Source of the DNA: Acorus gramineus
Taxonomy: Eukaryota; Streptophyta; Magnoliopsida; Acorales; Acoraceae
Reading direction: 5' to 3'
Assembly: GCA_030737835.1 (NCBI GenBank)
Contig: JAUJYN010000039.1
Location: 372,001 to 436,000, forward strand
Length of the DNA stretch: 64,000 nt
The notes below the pieces were generated by a model. The model saw only the letters and a program-made list of their open reading frames with translations, was not told the DNA's origin and ran no database searches. This document shows positions 35,460 to 45,961 of this stretch, one piece after another. How positions within the stretch are numbered: the stretch's first letter is position 1; each line of letters starts with the position of its first letter. A program made the position numbers and the translations under genes.

Positions 35460-36841
35460 AAAAATGATGTACCGGGTTTGGGTCGTTAGAATCCGTCCGC
35501 TCCTGTCTCCTCTAACAGGTACCGTCTGGTTGCCGGCCATCCTCCTCCTTGATCGGACCAGACTCAAGGACGGTCCGGGTTTGGTTTAATTTGGACTGAA
35601 CCTGATGTGACCTCTCAGGCTGCCTACGTACCCTTGTAAAGGGATCAAGTCACACGTAGTTCCTCTTTTGGTGTAGGGATCTCCTTCAAAAATCCCCTCC
35701 AATAGGGAGAACTAGTTCCCTATTTATAGTACTTTGGTGGGTTCCCTAGAATCAATGGCGGATCTCTCTCCCATCGAGCGGATGGGGAGATATCCTTGAT
35801 TTAGGTGATCAAATATATGTATATTTAGGGATTTTATAGAATCAATTAATGATGTTTCCAAATCTAACATATATTATTGTCAGGATTTTGGGAATCATCA
35901 ATGATGGTCCATAATAATATATATATATTGTTGGGATTTGGGAGATCAATCATTGATAGTCCCAAATCAAATATATATATTGTTGGGATTTGAAAAATCA
36001 ACTAGGGATAGATCCAAATCCAATATATTATTCTGATATCTCTTTATTAATAATACCAAAATCATATTTTTTATTTGGGATTTGATCCCAAATATGACTT
36101 GACATTTTCTGGTGCTTGGATATGGAGGGTTCGACGGGCCGGATCCACCTATGGTCGGTGATCTGGGTCGTGTGCCCTCGTTAATCGGGTCATGGGCCAT
36201 CAGTACGTGGAGCATAATTGGTTGGCCTCATTTTTGGGCCTTACAGATGCCCCCTTTTTTCCATCCGATTGGGATCGAAGACTCTCCTATCGGGTGGGAA
36301 AAACATTCTATAGGCAACACGTGTCAGTCGGTGTAGGTCCTGTTGTGATTGATTGTTGTTCCCTGCACACCGTAAATCAAACTTCGACAATTGGTGGGGT
36401 TTAGGGGAGATTTGATGTTCGTCAATCGTGAAGAGATGACTCGTCTGTCTTGTTTGGACATAGGTTTTAGCCGTCAGGATGGCGTTAACCTATAGAGGTC
36501 CATCTCATGGCAGGCTTGAGTTGTTTGCGCGACGTGGCCCATGACAACGTGTTTCCCCTGGGCTTGAATCATTAAGATGGCGTCACCTTGCGGAGGTTGG
36601 TCTGTCCCTCTGACTTGGATGCCAAAATGGCGTGGTCATGTGGGGTTCGGGCTGCGTCTCGTTGGCTTGAACCGTCTGTGGAGCGTCACCCTTAGGGATG
36701 AGTCTTGAACTACTCTTGGCTTGATCCGATTGTCCGGCGTCACTCTATAGGGTAGGTTCTTGGAATACAGATCAATGGTGAGTCGCGTATCCCTTAGTGA
36801 CATGTTGTCTTTTTAGGCATGAACCACAAGGCGGCGCTTCC
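35460..36841 (+). mobile_element. family C repeat, left segment (LTR-like, host of the nest)
   Basis: It contains the landmarks shared with 355-1009, a TATA-like ctatttatag (35729-35738) and 'ggctgcctacgtacccttg', wording I associate with plant LTRs. The element resumes at 46347-46625, 60918-61040 and 63942-64000 after each insertion, as shown by the target duplications. It has no open frame of note. Class and true termini are not established. Confidence 0.5.
36430..36841 (+). repeat. degenerate tandem units in family C
   Basis: Roughly 60-65 bp units are built on 'ggcttgaacc(n)..tggcgtcacc..tagaggt', each containing a GGCGT(C/T)A(C/A)C core. About six are seen here, and the array continues at 46360-46560 on the far side of L1. 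Confidence 0.55.
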
Positions 36842-37109
36842 TGTTATATATGTGTCACTTTTAGCTTTCTGGTCACCATTGGAACATTTCTTGTAGTTTT
36901 TTAACTTTTTCTTTTTTCGATCAGAACCGCTAAAATTTTTAATTTTAGCTATCATCCTGAGCTTGAGAACTCCGATTGAAAATCTAACTGCACATTATGT
37001 GTCTTGGTGCTATTTCAAACCACCCACGAAAATTTCATCGAATTCCGGTAACGTTCAGAATTTGGCAGTTCCGAATCGTATCCGGGTTTTAACCGAGCGG
37101 GAATGTCAA

Positions 37110-37215
37110 AGGGAGACTTGACCAAGTCAAAGATGACTTTGACCAAGTCAAGTTTGACCATTGACTTGGTCAAATCATTTTGTTTGTTAGTGTGGTTAGG
37201 TTGACCCAAAGTCAA
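37110..37215 (+). promoter_or_regulatory. W-box cluster in the U3 part of LTR L1
   Basis: About nine TTGAC/GTCAA cores, the WRKY-factor binding core, lie within about 105 bp, several as TTGACC or in the palindromic arrangement TTGACTTGGTCAA. Equivalent clusters are at 51660-51765 (L3), 61300-61385 (L5), and on the minus strand at 41565-41665 (L2) and 56590-56710 (L4). Confidence 0.6.
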
Positions 37216-38814
37216 ACACACAAAAAAACCCTAAAGTGCCCTAAGTGTGTGTGTGTGTGTGTGCAACCACTTGGACGCCCACTTCTTCTTCTTCCCTTCT
37301 CTTCTCTTCCTCTCTCTCTCACACACAAAATCACTCACTCCCTCCTCTTATTTTCCACCATTAGAGCTAGTAGGAGAAGAAAAACAAGAAAGCCATTGAA
37401 GGGGAAAAGATAGGTAAGCTTCCGATCTATCTTCCTATGGTTTTAGTTTTGCTTTCCCCTTTGTTTACCTCCCTCTCATGGCTCCCCTTCTCCCCTGTTT
37501 TCAGCCTTTGTAAGGGCTGAGGGTGGTCTTGGTGGTGGCGATTCGGTGCGCGAAGGGCACCCGAGTTCCCCCCTTTGTTCTTCCTCTCTTGGGTGAGTCC
37601 TTCTCCTCCCTATTCTTGTTTAGATGTTTGTATAGGGTGTGAAATTGGGTATGCATGCTATGCATGGATGTTAGGGGGTGTGGGAGGGCTGAGGAGGGGG
37701 TGGAAGGGACTCGGGCGCGCGTGCGGGGTCATCCGCACAGCGTGCGCGCGAGTCTGCGCGGCCAGGCAGGCGCTGGCGCGCGTAGACGGGCGCGCGCGCG
37801 GGCGTGCGCGCGGGGTGCTGCGCGGGGGCGCAGTGCGCGCGGGTACGCCAGGGCTGGACGCGCGGTGCAGGGGCGCGGCAGCGTGTCTGGGCGCGCTGGC
37901 AAGGGCGCGGCAGTGCGCCTGGGGCGCAGGGGCGCGTGCGTGCATGCGCCTTCTTGCGTGCGTGTGCGGGTGGCCGTGCGTATGGCTGCCCGTGGGTTCG
38001 GGAGGGTGTCGGGGCACTCGGACTCGCGTGCGTACGCGCGTGCTCGCGTGCGTGCTCGCGTGCGTGCGGGCCCGTATGCATGCTTGTCCGAGTGTTGGGT
38101 ATTTCTAGTAAATTTCTTATGTATTTGTGTAGTTTACTCACCATATTGAATGCCCCTGTCTTGCAGATCTTGATGGACGGTCACGCAACGATCCGGGATT
38201 CGGTGACTGGGACAATCCAACCCAGTAGGGAGGCGTTCGATGCACGTAGGCGTGCACTGCCCTCCCCTGGGGCACCATAATTGTGTATTAACATGTAATA
38301 AATGTAAAGCTATGCATGCATGATTAATATGATATATCCATGCCACCTTAGACTTTGTATGCTAGGGATATGCACCCTTATATCATGTATAGCGGCCTAT
38401 GCATGTTTAGTCACCTTGTCCTTTAATTGGAAAGCCCCGAACTATGCATGTTCCCATCTAGTTTAATTTAATTAAATCAAATGTGAGCATATAGTTACAA
38501 GCATGCCTTAGAGGATATTATAACCTTGTTGTTATAATATATGTCTCCCCGCATCTTAGTTATGCACCCTGGAGGAATTCTTGAGAATTAATGACATTAT
38601 TAGCGTTACAAATCGGTGTCGACGGATCCAAGAGGATCGTATCCGTGTGAGTAGACTGTCTTCTCCTTTTGGTTGGATCCGATGTAGGGACTCCCCGGCG
38701 TTGGCTGGCCTGACAGAGGGCTCCCATCTATAGGTACCTCCGATGTGTTCGGACAGTACTGGTAGTTGGAGTGGACTAGGTCGAGGCTACGAGGGTGGGA
38801 GAGGCTACCGGGTG

Positions 38815-41800
38815 TGTCACGCCCCAGGGCGGCCGTCCTCGGGACGCGGCAAGGGTATATATGATATCAGCAGTCTATATAGGAGGTCAATAACATACCC
38901 TAAATAACATCAAAAATAACAACACAGACAAAAGCAGGGCTGACATGATATATACACAAATAGCGGAAGCTAAAAGACTGAGTCTGTAAATCAAAGACAT
39001 ATTATAGACTCGATACATAATCAACTGTCCTGTGAGAGCCAGTATACATAATGACATCAAATATAATACAAACAAGTACCCAAGCACGGAAATATAATAC
39101 ATACAATCAAAAAGGGATGCTGATAGCCTCTAACACTCGCGGGATGTGGCGCTGCTCCGCTACTGGTGAAATCCCTCGGGAGCTCCTCCTGCTGATCCGA
39201 CTCAGATAACACTGGAGAAAAATTATGCGAGGGGTGAGCCACACGCTCAGTGAATAGCACAACCCATGCATCACAATTCATATTAACCACAAATAATTAT
39301 TCAAGCCTCAAAGTGGCAGAAACAACACAATCCAGTGGGTCGCTACATCGCCGACCCACCACACCCTCACCCTCACCCTCCAATAGGTGACATAGGATAT
39401 TGGGACTGACTAGGCTGTTAATCACCCTTGGTCCACCGATAGTCTCTCCTCCACTCCGTAGGCCGCCTGGTCTACTCCCACAATTCAGCACAGTCCGAAC
39501 CCAAATCAGGAGGTGCCTACTGATGGGAGCCCTCTGTCAGGAAGGCCTGTCTAACGCTGGGGCAGTCTCTATACGGATCCAACGAAGGGAACAGAAACAG
39601 CCTATCCACACGTATACGATCCACTTGGATCCGCGGTATTCCCTTAACTGGAAAAAGAAACCTTAGGGGGCACCATGAGGTCCCGATATAGGATATCCCG
39701 ACAACCAAACAAGGAACACGGAGTACCCTAGCCCGGGTCTCAACGCTGACTTCGCAAGGCCCCTTAATCCAGAGAAGGGAGACTCTACTAATGTTATGAA
39801 TTCTTCAGAATTCCTCCAGGGCGCATAACTAAGATGCGGGGAACATATATAATAACCACCAGGTTATAATACTTACTAAGGCATGCAAAAATACCATAAG
39901 TTTGCATTTAATTTAATAAATTAAACTAATAGGACACATGCATAGGTCGAGGCTTTCCTAGCATGAAACATGGTGTCAGGATGCATGGCTCTTACACATA
40001 TCCTAAGGGTGCAAGTCCTTAACATACAAGGTCTAGGGTGGCATGCATACTACATATTAATCATGCTTGCATAGATTACATATTATACAAGTTAATATTA
40101 AACTATGGTGCCCCAGGGGAGGATGGTACATGCCCAAGTGCATATAGCGCCTCCCTACTGGGTTGGATTGTCCCACTCACCAATACCCGGGTCGTCGCGT
40201 GATCGTCCGTCAAGATCTGCAAGACATGTATTTAACACGGTGAGTAAAATACACAAATACATACCAAAAATACACTAAAATACCCAACACTCGGACAAAT
40301 GTACATACGGCCCGTACGTACGCGAGTCCGAGCACCCCGACACACTCCCGAACCCCCGGGCAGCCATACGCACGGCCACCCGCCCCGGGCGCACAGCCGC
40401 GCCCCAGCCCGCGCGCCTAGATGCACTGCCGAGCCCCCTGCCCGCATGCCCGGACACGCTGCCGAGCCCAGCCCGCGCGCCCAGACACACCGCACGCTCG
40501 GGAGCACGCACGCGCGCGCTCGTGCGCACCGTGCGTCCAGCCTCGGATGCACCTGCGCGCACTGCGACCCAGCGCAGCGCCTCACACGCACACCCGCCCG
40601 CACTGCGCCCCAGCGCAGTGCCCCGCACGCACTCCCCGCTCGCCTCACCGCGCGCACAGCACGCATTGCGCCTCTGCGCAGCGCTCCGCGCGCACGCCCC
40701 CGCACGGCGCCCAGCGCCCAGCACTTGCATGCGGCCCCGCGCGCACAGCACGCACTGCGCCTCTGCGCAGCGCTCCGCACGCGCGCCCCCGCACGACGCC
40801 CAGCGCGCAGCACCCGCACACCAACCGCTCAAACCCGCGTACTGTGCCCCCTGCGCAGCACTCGCGCGCACGCCGGCGCGCACGCCCGCGTGCCCTGCCA
40901 GCACCCGACAGCGCGCCTGCCCAGCGCCTGCCAGCCTGCGCTGACTGCCTGCCTGCCTGCCTGCCCGCGCGCGCAGGCCCGATGAGCCCGCACTGCCCGA
41001 GCCGGCTCTACCACCCCAACCGCCACCAACAGCCACCGACAGCCACCCAAAACCACCATGAAATCCATGCATACTCAAAAACACCTCCTAATCAAGCATC
41101 TAAACAAGGAAAGGAAGGAAAGAAACTCACCCAAGGAGAGGAAGGAAAGAGGAGGAAGAACGGGTGCTCTTCGCGCACCGATTTGCCACCTCCAAGACCA
41201 CCACCACCAAGATCTCCTCTCAGCCAAGGAAGGGCTGAAAACAGGGGAGAAAAGAGGCTATGAGAGGGGTCACACAAGAGGGAACTCGAATCCGAGACCA
41301 CCGGAAGATAGATCGGGACAATACCTATCTTTTCTCTTCTTAGGGTTTCTCAATCCAACACCTCTAGCTAGATCATAAAAGGGAAATAAAGAGAGGGAGA
41401 GAGAGCTTAAAATGGAGAAGATGATGAATAGTGGGGCTTAATGTTGTCGTGGGATTTTATTATGCTCACACACCCACCACACATACTCACACCCACTCAC
41501 TTAGGGCTAATTAATTAGGTTTAGGCTAGGTTTAGGTGCACTTAGGTGAGATTTGACCTTAGTCAACCCAACCACACTAAAATCCAAAGGAGTTGACCAA
41601 GTCATGGGCCCACATTGACCAAGTCAAGTCTCCCAATGACTTCTCGCTCGGTCAAAACCCGGATACGATTTGGAACTGCAAAATTCTGAAACGTTACCAG
41701 AATTCGATGAAATTTTTGTGAGTGGCTTGAAATGGCACCAGGACACATAATATGCAGTTAGATTTTCAATCGGAGTCCTCAAACTCAGGATGATAGCTAA

Positions 41801-41904
41801 AAGTCCAAAATTTTAGCGGTTCCGATCGAAAAACGAAAAAGCTGAAAAACTGCCAGAATGCTCCAATGGTTACCAGAAGGCTAAAAAGTGACACATATAT
41901 AACA
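38815..41904 (-). mobile_element. A-family solo LTR L2, inverted, inside L1
   Basis: Read on the minus strand it begins TGTTATATATGTGTCAC (41904) and ends GGGGCGTGACA (38815), for 3,090 bp. GGTG flanks both sides (38811-38814 and 41905-41908). L1 sequence stops and resumes at this point, as comparison with L3 at 53220-53235 shows. It has the longest GC-rich core of all copies (about 40300-41000) and one 125-bp 'gttccttgtttggttgtcgg' cassette (39662-39790). Confidence 0.85.
40300..41000 (-). repeat. GC-rich minisatellite core of L2
   Basis: About 700 bp of extreme G/C content with visible tandem units. One unit of about 95 bp containing 'cactgcgcctctgcgcagcg' occurs at 40655-40730 and again at 40748-40810. 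Frames of up to 280 residues across it are composition artefacts. Confidence 0.8.
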
Positions 41905-42841
41905 GGTGGAGAGCGGTCTAGTATGCCCCAAGAGGCCCATGTCACCCCTCGGAAAGGGTGAGGGTGAGGAGGGAGGTGGGTTGGTGATGAAACGACCCAC
42001 TAGAATGTGTAGTTGCTCCCGTGTGTGGGGCTATAAATTATTTAAGGTTGATATGAATTGTGATGCATGGGTTGTGCTATTCACTGAGCGTGCGGCTCAC
42101 CCCTCGCATATATTTTTCTCAAGTGATATCTGTTTTTTAGGGTTTTCGATCGGAATCGCTAATTTTTGGACTGTTAGGTATCCTCCCGAGCTAGAGGACC
42201 GCGATTCGAGATCTAACGGCATATTTGGTTATTGAATGGTGTGGCGAGCGTGGAATCGCTCTCCCCTTCGTCGGATCCGCGTAGTACAGCCCCGGCGTTA
42301 GACAGGCTCGCGGTCAGAGGACCAGGCGAGCTACGGAGCGGGGAGAGGCTAGCGGTGGACCAGGGGTAGAGAGCAGTCTAAGTCTCTCCCAAAGTCCCAA
42401 AATGTCTCCTTTCGGGAGTGAGGGTGTGGATGAGGCGAAGGCGGGTCGCTCGTGACCCAATTTCTGTTCGACCATTCCCAATGATGTTGGGTCCGGTCTT
42501 GCAAAGGATGTTGAATGACATCGTTGGGTGATCATCTAGAGGTAGATGATCCGGAGGAGTTGATGGTGTTCTTTTAAATGATGTCTTCTTCCAGTGTTCC
42601 TTTCTGGATTAAGGGGCCTTGTGAGGTCGGCGTTGGAACCCGGGCTAGGATACTTCGTGTTCCTTGTTTGGTTGTCGGGGTATCCTATATCGGGATTTCA
42701 TGGTGCCCTCCCGAGGTTTCTTTTCCCAGGTAAGGGATGCCATGGAAACATCAGATAGATGAGAGATCAAGTGCGAGTTTGGTTAGAGGTTATGGCCTTT
42801 TGGGTTGAGTGGTTTCTGGTAAAGGCATATCTGTGGACCCG

Positions 42842-43328
42842 GGTAAGACGTTTGCTATGTCGAATTGGCGTAGGCCGTCGAACCCCGCAAGGATTCGGAG
42901 CTTCCCGAGTTGGAGGGTTATTGCAGGAAGCTTGACGAGGGACTCTCGAAGATAGCTGTTCCTCTTAACCGCCTTACTTGGAAGGATGTCCGGTTCGAGT
43001 GGTCCCCTTCTTGCGAGGAGAGCTTCCTGGAGTTTATCGGAGGCTCACCTCAGCGCCAATTCTTACCTCTCCGTCTTGGAGTGGTGGGTTCGCAGTTGGG
43101 TAAAGGTGTGTCCGCGATCCTGCCCACGTCATCCCGTTCGAGCTACTCGTCTCTGAGCCGGACAGTCATTCGTGGAGCAGTCGATTGTGATCATGGACCG
43201 CCGCGTGAGGAGGCTCCGCACCAAGACCGTTCAGTTGGTCGAGGTGCGATGGCAGCACCGTTCCGGTGCCGAGGGCACTTGGGAGCTCAAGGATGCCAGG
43301 CGTGACGCGTATCCGCATCTTTTCCCCT
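42842..43328 (+). pseudogene. gypsy pol remnant (RT/RNase H joint and integrase C-terminus)
   Basis: Around 42870-43035 two frames together show P.NPARIRSF, then RKLDEGLSKIAVPLNRLTW and VRFEWSPSCEESF, the conserved stretch between reverse transcriptase and RNase H of Ty3/gypsy elements. A deletion then joins to an integrase tail: FVEQSIVIMDRRVRRLRTKT, VQLVEVRWQH, EGTWEL, AYPHLFPS and a stop at 43328-43330. Frames change at least twice. Protease, most of RT, and the integrase catalytic core are missing. The 'V.VRWQH...EGTWE' ending fits chromovirus-type elements. Confidence 0.85.
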
Positions 43329-43361
43329 CGTAGATGTTTTTGCATATTTTGAGGACAAAAT

Positions 43362-43379
43362 TTCCTAAGGGGGGGAGAA
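43362..43379 (+). promoter_or_regulatory. polypurine tract of the gypsy element
   Basis: AAGGGGGGGAGAA lies directly before the 3' LTR (TG at 43380). This is the expected plus-strand priming site. Confidence 0.85.
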
Positions 43380-45961
43380 TGTTATACTTGTGTCACTTTT
43401 AGCCTGCAGGTAACCGTTAGAGCGTCCTGGCAGTTTTAAAATTTTTTAGGGTTTTCGATCGGTACCGCTAATTTTTGGACTGTTAAAGGACTCCGATTGG
43501 AAATCTAACTGCATATTTGGTGTCCTGGTGCCATTTTAGACCTCTCACGAAAATTTCATCGAATTCCGGCATCGTTTCCAAAAATTTCACAGTTCCGGGG
43601 CGTATCCGGGTTTTTAAGTCGCGCACAATAAATAAGTGGGATCTAAAATCCCGAGTTACTGTTCATCATCCCTACCAAATCGTTTTCTCTCTCCCCTCTC
43701 TCTTTTTCTTACTTTCAAGCCCCCTAGAGCCCCCAAAGCTTAAAACCAAAAGCATAGGAAGTGTAGATCGGGTCCCGATCTACACCCCGGTGCTTTCAAA
43801 TTCGAATTTCGGCGAGTTTTACCCCTCCATCCGCCCTCTCTTCTCCTCTGTTTTGGCTCATCTCGGAGGTGGGAGTAGATCCGGGCGTTGAAAGCCCTTT
43901 GGGGGAGGTTTCGGTGCGCGGAGAGCAACCGGACTTCCCTTTCTCCCCTTGGTAAGCCTCTTTCCTCTCTTTTTCATGCTTAGATGGATGTTAGGAGGTG
44001 GGATTTGGGGTTGGGAGGTGGTTGGCGGCGGTGGGTGGTCGTCGGAGGGCTGTGGAGGTGGTCGGAGGCCATTGGTGGCCGGAGGAGTGGTGGTGGAGGT
44101 GCTCGGGCAGGGTGGCTGGTGGGCGTGCGCGTGCGTGCGGCAGTGCGTCGAGGCGCGCGGGCTGAGGCGCGGCGGCTCTTCCGAGGGCGGGTGGCCGTGC
44201 GGGTGGTAGCCGGAGTGCTCGGGTTAGCGTGCGTGCGGGTCGTATGCACGTTTGCCCGAGTGTTAGGTGTTTAGTTGTGGGTTTTGATTTTTGTAGTATT
44301 TATGTATTGTTCTCACCTTATTGAATGTCTGTCTTGCAGATCTAGACGGACGGTCGCGCGACGACCCAGATATCGGTGAGTGGGACAATCCAACCCAGTA
44401 GAGAGGCGTTATACGCACTTGGGCGTATACCGACCTCTCCTGGGGCACCGTGGATGTATATTAACCTGCAATAATATGTAATCCATGCTTGCATGATTTA
44501 ATTGTAGAATGCATGCTACCCTAGACTTTACATGTTAGGGACTTGCACCCTTAGGATATGTGTATGAGCCATGCACCATGTCTCCTGTTTCATGTTAGGA
44601 AACCTCGACCTATGTATGCGTCCTACTAGTTTGTTTATTAAGTTAAATACTAGTGTATGTTAAATCGCATGCCTTAGGTAATATTATCGGGAGGAGCCTT
44701 GCGAGGACAGCGGGTGTTAGGGTACTCCGTGTTCCTTGTTTGGTTGTCGGGATGTCCTGTATCGGGACCTCATGCTGCTCTCCCAAGGTTTCTAGTCCCA
44801 ATAATATTATATGTAATGTTGTATGTGTGGTATAATTATTAGCATGAGTAGTGAATATTATAGGGGAGGGGCCTTGCGAGGACAGCGGTGAGACCCGTGT
44901 TAGGGTACTCCGTGTTCCTTGTTTGGTTGTCGGGGTATCCTGTATCGGGAACTCACGCCGCCCTCCCGAGTTTCTTTCCCCCAATGATATTCCAACATTG
45001 CTTTTGATTGTACTTGAGTTCATGACATTTGAGTGGTAGAGATGTATTGTCGGCGGATCCGAGTGGATCATATGCGTATGGATAGGTTGTTCTGTTCCCT
45101 GCGTTGGATCCGGTAGAGGCTAGTCCTTCAGAGGACCCACATCAGTAGGCGCCTCCCGATTTTTGTGACGGACTGTGCTGAAGTTGTGGGTGGAGACCAA
45201 GCGGCCTACGGAGTGGAGGGAGAGACTATCGGTGGACCAAGGGTGACCAACAGCCTAGTCAGTCCCAAAATCCTATGTCACCCGTGGTAGGGTGAGGGTG
45301 AGGGTGTAGTGGGTTGGCGATGAGCGACCTACTGGATTTGTGAATAGATGATTATCAGTCCCAATAGCCTATGTCACCCATTGATGGGTGAGGGTGAGGG
45401 TGTGGTGGTTCGGCGAAGTACGAACCACTGGATTATGTTGTTATGTCTTGGAGATTGGATAAATAATGGAATTGTGGTAAATATAGTCTGTGATGCATGG
45501 GTTGTGCTGTTCACTGAGCGTGTGGCTCACCCCTCGCATATGTTTTTCCCCAGTGGTCACTGAGCCTGAGCTGGAGCCGGAGCAGCAGTTGGAGCTTTCC
45601 GAGGGATTCCTTCAGTAGCGGAGCAGCGCTACGTCCGCGAGTGCCAGAGGCTATCAGCATCCCTTTTCTTGGCTGTATGTATTGTATTTCCGTGCTGATT
45701 ACGTGTTGTATATATTCAGTTGTTACTATGTATATTGGCTCTCACAGGACATATGATTGTGTATCGAGTCTGTAATATGTTTTGGATTACAGACTCAGTT
45801 TTAGCTTCCGCTATATTGTGTATATATTATGTCAGCCCTGTTTGATCTGTGTTGTCATTTTATTTGTGGTTTAGAGTATATATATTTGACCTCCTGTGTA
45901 GGTTTCTGATATGATATATACACCTGCCGCGTCCCGGGGACGGCCGCCCTGGGGCGTGACA
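43380..45961 (+). mobile_element. complete 3' LTR of the gypsy element (2,582 bp)
   Basis: TG..CA ends. It shows donor GGTAAG (43950), acceptor cttgcag|atct (44333-44340), donor tcg|gtgagtgg (44373), a short GC-rich core (44080-44250), two copies of the 125-bp cassette (44690-44800 and 44870-44990), two copies of the G-run motif block (45245-45330 and 45350-45435), and the hairpin (45515-45529). Confidence 0.88.

Larger units (their letters stand above)
42131..45961 (+). mobile_element. decayed Ty3/gypsy element (family A source), inside L1
   Basis: Flanked by perfect 5-bp repeats ATATC (42126-42130 and 45962-45966), which splits L1 precisely. The 5' LTR (42131 to about 42740) keeps TG but has lost most internal parts, jumping from the U3 block to the 'ttcgt(c/t)ggatccg' block. 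The internal region is reduced to 42740-43379, with scraps of RT/RNase H and the integrase C-terminus. A polypurine tract then precedes the complete 3' LTR 43380-45961, which begins TGTTATACTTGTGTCAC and ends GGGGCGTGACA. This is the only A copy still attached to coding sequence, so it identifies the family. Confidence 0.88.

Noticed and set aside
40275..41263. Long open frames (up to 280 residues, Arg/Ala/Pro or Cys/Gly-rich) on both strands of the GC-rich cores
   Set aside because: They overlap in several phases on both strands, consist of low-complexity residues set by GCGCGTGC runs, and change length from copy to copy. AT-based stop codons are simply rare there.
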